A DNA stretch of 64,000 nt, taken from contig BSBM01000994.1 in NCBI GenBank assembly GCA_027924585.1, positions 7,323,001 to 7,387,000 on the forward strand, written 5' to 3'. Positions within the stretch are counted from its first letter, which is position 1, and the number at the start of each line of letters is the position of its first letter. This DNA is from Larix kaempferi (Eukaryota > Streptophyta > Pinopsida > Pinales > Pinaceae). The notes below the pieces were generated by a model. That model was not told the origin of the DNA. It was given only the letters and a program-made list of their open reading frames with translations, and did no database searches. Positions 59,886 through 64,000 of this stretch are shown piece by piece. The position numbers were made by a program, and so were the translations under genes.

Positions 59886-61088
59886 TCATTGGTGTCTGAG
59901 ATCAAAGCTTCAGAATCAGATCCCAGTTTTGATTCTGACTCGGAACCTAATTTCATAGCCGCGCGAAAAGGGGAGCAGATCATTGATGCAGAACCCAGTG
60001 CCGTTGTTGCCACCACACAGATTCAGCCAGAGGAGCCTGAAGAGTCGGAGGCAGAGGAGCGCCTTTTCCACTCACAGATGTGGGTGAAGGGAATTCCCCT
60101 ACATTTTGTTGTGGATAGCGGCAGCCAGAAGAACCTGATCTCAGAAGAAGTCATCAAGAGATTGGAGCTACCACTAACGCCGCACCCACAACCATACACC
60201 ATTGGATGGCTAAGCCAAGGACGAAGGATCCGTGTTCGTCACCAATGTCGCCTACCATATGGCATCAATCTCTTCAAAGATGAGGTATTGTGTGATGTGG
60301 CCCCACTTGAAGTATGTGATGTTCTTTTAGGACAACCATATATGTGGAGGCGTCATGCTGTATATGAATCACGACCTCGCAGTGTCATTGTCACTTTGGG
60401 AGGACGACTCTATCGGATACCAGAGATAGTTGCACCTACCCTAAACGAGCAGGGAAGGAAGATAATCTCCCACACTGGGAAATTTTCCCTATTCGCAATT
60501 GCCACTAAAGGTGAACATCAGATCGTGGAGACATCCACAACCTCTGCAGATTATCCTTCTACTCAGCAGAAACAAGAAAAACACAAAGTTAGTGCAGCAT
60601 CGCCTATTCGGGTACCTCCACAGTGCAAGGCCACGCATTCAAGGGGCCCCTCCAAAAAGAAACCATCCACATCGGTGCATACCAAGGATACCACAATAAC
60701 CAAAACTGTTGAACAGCTCCAGCGCATCCATCAACAACAATTACAACCCTCTGAAGATGTCAAAGTAAGGCAACCTTTCCACTTCAGCAAATGTCGCACC
60801 AAGAGCTCAAGTCGACACACAACTCGACATATGATAAGGGATTTAACGCAATGGAGACCATTGCTTCCTAAGGAGGGAGGATTGATCTCGGTGGATATCG
60901 GTGGCGGCCCACCTCTTCCAACTGGCTCAAAACAGTCTTCTGGCAATTTTGGTAAATTACTATTTTTAGGAGTTTTTCGGGTGCTGAACTTCCGGAGCCA
61001 TTTTGAGGCCCTAAACGACCTTTTTTGGCAATTTGGGGGGCCAAATGGCTGCCACCGGCACGCGTTTGGACCCATTCGAAAGTTGTAA
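59886..61088 (+). CDS. Array unit 11 protease (open)
   Basis: Uninterrupted from the second amber to a stop 206 bases inside LTR 12, with DSGS and 'CDVLLGQPYMW' intact. The first ATG after the amber is at 60079. Confidence 0.88.
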   Translation, partial: SLVSEIKASESDPSFDSDSEPNFIAARKGEQIIDAEPSAVVATTQIQPEEPEESEAEERLFHSQMWVKGIPLHFVVDSGSQKNLISEEVIKRLELPLTPHPQPYTIGWLSQGRRIRVRHQCRLPYGINLFKDEVLCDVAPLEVCDVLLGQPYMWRRHAVYESRPRSVIVTLGGRLYRIPEIVAPTLNEQGRKIISHTGKFSLFAIATKGEHQIVETSTTSADYPSTQQKQEKHKVSAASPIRVPPQCKATHSRGPSKKKPSTSVHTKDTTITKTVEQLQRIHQQQLQPSEDVKVRQPFHFSKCRTKSSSRHTTRHMIRDLTQWRPLLPKEGGLISVDIGGGPPLPTGSKQSSGNFGKLLFLGVFRVLNFRSHFEALNDLFWQFGGPNGCHRHAFGPIRKL

Positions 61089-61505
61089 ATCTCGGATATA
61101 CCTTTCCAACGGGCTACCGAGCGCCCTAAACGGAGATCGTATGCAAAAGTTACGACCCCGGGAATTTGATGTACTAACTTACCCAAACGGGGCCCACATG
61201 ACTTTATGACGGTTCATCTTCTAGGGTTAGGTTTTTGGATGTTTGGGATTATTTCCCTCATGCTTATGATAAATAGGCCCTTTCGGCCTCTCTTTGTATT
61301 CATCTTGGCACGAATGAGCATAGCGGCAACATCTCTTCTCAGAGATAGCTACCACCATTCTAGCTATTGTATTTTATAGTCTGTTCTATTTCCGCTATTT
61401 AATAGAATATGTGTTTACTGTATCACTGTGTTATTTTGCAATATATCTTTGTATATGATTCTGTATATGCTATCTTTTGTTTCGTTTCCACATAAATCCA
61501 GATCA
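60883..61505 (+). repeat. Array LTR 12 (outer right)
   Basis: 623 bp, TGATCTCGG start, AGATCA end. Directly followed by TCAAA (61506-61510) and the resumed flanking sequence, with no PBS. Confidence 0.95.
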
Positions 61506-61997
61506 TCAAACTATGATAGGAGTTTGGAAGCTGAACATAAAGGGTTCACAACTACAAGGATCAATGAGTGTAGACTCAAGATAGGGCAAAAATCCACTAG
61601 AGTTCTCTTGATCTTCTTTCTCCTCCCATCCATAAGCCATATGTGCTCAATATATAGTCCTCCCAAAGGTAAGTGAAAGGACACATCGAGGCATTTCTTG
61701 GGCAGATGGAGGGTCAAAGGTCAGCCAATAACTGCCTTTTGGGAGTAAAAAGTAATAAACTAGTGTTTTTTACCATTTTACATGCTACCCGCATGCTATA
61801 GTGATGCAACTCATGAGTACACTGGCTATAGAGATGCAGCAAGCGTACAAGGGAAAAAATAGGGAAAAATAGTGTCTAAAGGATATAAAGTGGATTTGAG
61901 TCAATGAAATTGATCCTACAAGCCAAATAATGCTGAAGCTCACAAGGTGGAAGATTACATTGTAACAGTTATAGCTGGAATCAACTTTGTCAGAGGG
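61506..61997. other. Right half of the unidentified insertion in element B
   Basis: Continues the sequence interrupted at 31658. No domain recognised; an open minus-strand frame here is the start of B's gag running into unrelated DNA. Similarity to element A resumes at about 61998. Confidence 0.45.
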
Positions 61998-62002
61998 GAA
62001 AA

Positions 62003-62039
62003 GTTCAAAGTTGAAGCTTTCTGAGCTAGTATCACTCAT
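62003..62039 (-). pseudogene. Element B gag N-terminus
   Basis: Minus-strand ATG at 62037-62039 opens 'MSDTSSESFNFEL', matching A's 'MRNNNSDNSQFEF'. The next residues of B gag are found at 31199. The 5' leader 62040-62202 matches A's leader ('attcatggtaaa'). Confidence 0.65.
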
Positions 62040-62202
62040 ACGGTAGTTAGGTAGAAAATTTCCAAATGCGTCTCTCCTTCATCGAGGAATTCATGGTAAA
62101 CAAGATCTAGGTTTTTAATTTCGATTTGACTATTTTTTCATTCTTTTTTTGAAGATTTTCTATTTTTTTTTTAATTTTGTCTTCCCTTAGAATTTTAGCA
62201 CC

Positions 62203-62220
62203 TCCCCAACAACAATGCCA
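62203..62220 (-). promoter_or_regulatory. Element B primer binding site, degraded
   Basis: Minus strand TGGCATTGTTGTTGGGGA, five bases inside the LTR edge, aligned with A's PBS with several changes. Confidence 0.65.
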
Positions 62221-62225
62221 AAAAG

Positions 62226-63557
62226 TGGTGTTCTACTGATATGATGACCTTTTTACAGGCCTACAGCTCAAGAATCCTACTTTAATTGTCGACCAGGGAT
62301 TGTGAAAAATTAAGAGGCACTATGCATTGTATGTGCAACTGCTGAGAGAATTCTATCTAAATATTTATTCTATGGGATTGGAAATGTCTTCTAACTGATG
62401 TGAGTGATTCTAAAAAAGAATATTAACTCTCTAATCTATGAAGGAATGAAGTTCAATAACATCTACTTAATGAAGTAAATGGTATGATTCATAGAACTGA
62501 AATTAAACTAGAAACCATAAATGATTAATCTAATAAAACAAGAAAGTCTATTCTAAGAAATGCTTTGAAAAATTAATCTACAGAAATGGAAATTATTGAT
62601 ATGAAAGTTGAAATGTTTTAATCTATGAAATCACAAAAGTAACTAATCTAAATCAAAGCTTAAATACATGATAATACAAATCTAACTAAACTATTCCAAT
62701 GCATGAAGATGTAAATCTTACTAAATTGTTCTTGCGGAATGCACCTATAGGACTACTGACACCGATATGCAAATCTACGGATGAAAATGGGAAATTTCTA
62801 GAAATATATTTTAAGTAGCAAATGATCTTTTAAACGAATTACAATTATCTACTTGATAAAAATAAAGAAATACTTTTAAATTAATAATAGAAAGAACACA
62901 AAACTCCTGCTCAACACAATGAGGGGGGGCACCTCAAAGTGCATTACAGGAGATAATCTAAACTATTAACTCGCAAATGATGTAAAATTCAGTTCTTCCA
63001 TTAAGTTGTTTGAGAATCCATATCAAAGTAGTACAAAACTTGAATGCTTTTTAAGGGAAAATGTCTAAAAAGAAACAATAAAATGAAGAGAGCTTCACGC
63101 TATGTGTGAGTCCCTATTTATTACATAGTTTCAAAAAGTATCTAAAGTGTCTTCTTTGGAAACCACGACATCAATATCCTCTATATTTGTCATCCCTAGA
63201 AATTAGGGGAGACTGGTAGAGTTGATCTCGATTTCTCCTTCATTGCTCCATGTGGTCAACTCAGACTAACTGTGCCAAGGTTACTTATGTATATGTGTAA
63301 CTTGGGAAGGTGCGATTTTCTATATTCATGTTTGTCATTAAACCTGCACTTATTTGCAAATACTACTCATCCACTAGTTTGCTCATTAAAAACATGCTAC
63401 GCAAAAGAAAGATTACCACATAACCATCATTACTTCATAATCAACTAAAACCATATCCTATCCTACAGAAAGGGGTTATCTTATGCTTAACTATTTCTCC
63501 ATTATAGTAGAAAGGGGATTTATGACTGCAATTGATACCTATATTGTGGCCCTATCA
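62226..63557 (-). repeat. Element B 5' LTR
   Basis: About 1332 bp. The inner edge aligns with A's LTR edge ('aaaaagtggtg'), and the outer edge is at 'ccctatca' (63557), matching A's 'gggttcatca'. The overall similarity to A's LTR is patchy, so the elements are related but not recent sisters. Confidence 0.65.
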
Positions 63558-63639
63558 CGGTGAAATAATGATGGGTATGAATGGGTAGGAGGAAAGAGTT
63601 AGTGGGAGTGGTCGGTGAGTGAAAAACCCTTGAAAGTAA
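63558..63639. other. Flank of element B
   Basis: Short unique sequence between B's LTR and the diverged repeat. Nothing recognised. Confidence 0.4.
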
Positions 63640-64000
63640 AATATTAACACTCAATAGGGGATGTTTATATTATGAGTTGGATATAAGTGCCAATAATATG
63701 TTTCATGCACCATGGATGGGTCTCAATTCCTTAATCGTAGGTGCTAGAGTAATAATAACCTTATTCTCTCAACATTGGTTTGGGGAGAAAATAAATATTC
63801 TTAAGCCCTAAATAGATATTCTAAGGACCAAGCATCATCGATGAGTCCACAAACCTCCACATATGACCCATATTGGTTAAAAATCATATCCAAGGTTCAT
63901 ATCGATACCATCGATAGGTTATTAGTTCACTAGGAATGTGTCTAGGGCACTATCGAATACCATGAGAGTAGAATAATGGGATTTCTTACCTAAACACCAC
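63640..64000. repeat. Copy of the roughly 750-bp diverged repeat
   Basis: Aligns in the same orientation to 12160-12540: 'ctcaatagg', 'tggatgggtct', 'ccctcaacaa/tctctcaaca', 'atcaataggtta/atcgataggtta' and 'gaatgtgtctag' occur in the same order and spacing. It runs off the window. Confidence 0.65.

Larger units (their letters stand above)
31659..61505 (+). mobile_element. Tandem LTR-internal array: 12 LTRs and 11 gag-protease units in one insertion
   Basis: Twelve LTRs of 622-624 bp start TGATCC-like and end GGATCA at 31659, 34314, 36971, 39627, 42284, 44941, 47598, 50256, 52913, 55569, 58226 and 60883. The period is 2655-2658 bp. Each of the eleven intervals begins with a TGGTATCAGAGC-type PBS and ends with the purine tract AAGGAGGGAGGA, as in a normal LTR retrotransposon. 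Each interval encodes gag and retropepsin and nothing else. The first LTR is preceded by TCAAA (31654-31658) and the last is followed by TCAAA (61506-61510), so one target duplication brackets the whole 29,847-bp array. There is no unrelated DNA between units. Confidence 0.97.
14398..63557 (-). mobile_element. Element B: decayed Athila/Tat-like gypsy element split by nested insertions
   Basis: Pieces collinear with element A lie, in element order, at 62226-63557 (5' LTR), 62203-62220 (PBS), 62003-62039 (gag start), 30480-31199 (gag), 29614-30069 (linker), 29171-29400 and 14398-15022 (protease region). The gaps are filled by the 0.95-kb insertion carrying the array and by the Copia element. 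Removing each insertion brings together segments contiguous in A. B ends abruptly near 14398, just after the residues 'VLSDQ' that precede RT in A, so RT, RNase H, integrase and the 3' LTR are missing here. A deletion or a rearrangement could explain that. Confidence 0.75.

Noticed and set aside
31659-61505. CRISPR-like or simple satellite array
   Set aside because: The period contains complete LTR, PBS, coding and polypurine parts; it is a retrotransposon multimer in plant DNA.
31202-61873. CACTA transposon ends (CACTATGG at 31202, ATAGTG near 61870)
   Set aside because: The flanking three bases do not match, the putative ends are not equivalent in sequence, and no transposase is present.

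Overview
The window is repeat DNA from a plant nuclear genome, most likely a seed plant with a large, retrotransposon-rich genome; a gymnosperm is possible but the sequence does not prove it. The evidence is the content itself: Ty3/gypsy and Ty1/copia LTR retrotransposons with plant-type gag, protease, integrase and reverse transcriptase motifs, plant-type primer binding sites (TGGTATCAGAGC), nested insertions and AT-rich satellite-like spacer. I found no host gene, tRNA or rRNA.

Layout. (1) 1-9870, minus strand: element A, a Ty3/gypsy element of the non-chromodomain Athila/Tat type. It reads leftward as 5' LTR (8484-9870), PBS, gag, proline-rich linker, protease-RT-RNase H, integrase, spacer and an extra 3' ORF; its 3' LTR lies beyond the left edge. 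(2) 9871-14397: AT-rich spacer with a decayed ORF, a diverged repeat of about 750 bp period, a (TA)n run and a 78-bp tandem duplication. (3) 14398-63557, minus strand: element B, a decayed relative of A, split into pieces by later insertions. (4) 15023-29170, plus strand: a Ty1/copia element inserted in B's protease region. Its reverse transcriptase is interrupted just after the YVDD codons by element C (19290-26054), a non-autonomous LTR element with about 2-kb LTRs and a TSD ATGAC. (5) 31200-31658 and 61506-61997: the two halves of an unidentified insertion of about 0.95 kb in B's gag start. (6) Inside that insertion, 31659-61505, plus strand: the most striking object, a 29.8-kb array of twelve 623-bp LTRs alternating with eleven 2.03-kb internal regions. 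The internal regions encode only gag and a retropepsin, and the whole array sits between one perfect 5-bp target site duplication (TCAAA). (7) 61998-64000: the start of B's gag, its PBS and 5' LTR, then another copy of the repeat seen at 12.1-13.1 kb.

Order of events implied by nesting: B inserted first; then Copia entered B, and C entered Copia; separately, the 0.95-kb sequence entered B and a gag-protease element entered that sequence. The last insertion is now an LTR-(internal-LTR)x11 array. One TSD around the whole array means it behaves as a single insertion that was either integrated as a multimer or expanded in place by LTR-LTR unequal recombination. Units share mutations in a mosaic pattern, which favours recombination or conversion between units.

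Nearly every coding region carries nonsense or frameshift lesions. The exceptions are gag up to its shared amber codon in array units 2, 10 and 11, and protease in units 4 and 11. No array unit encodes RT, RNase H or integrase, so any mobility would need enzymes supplied by other elements.
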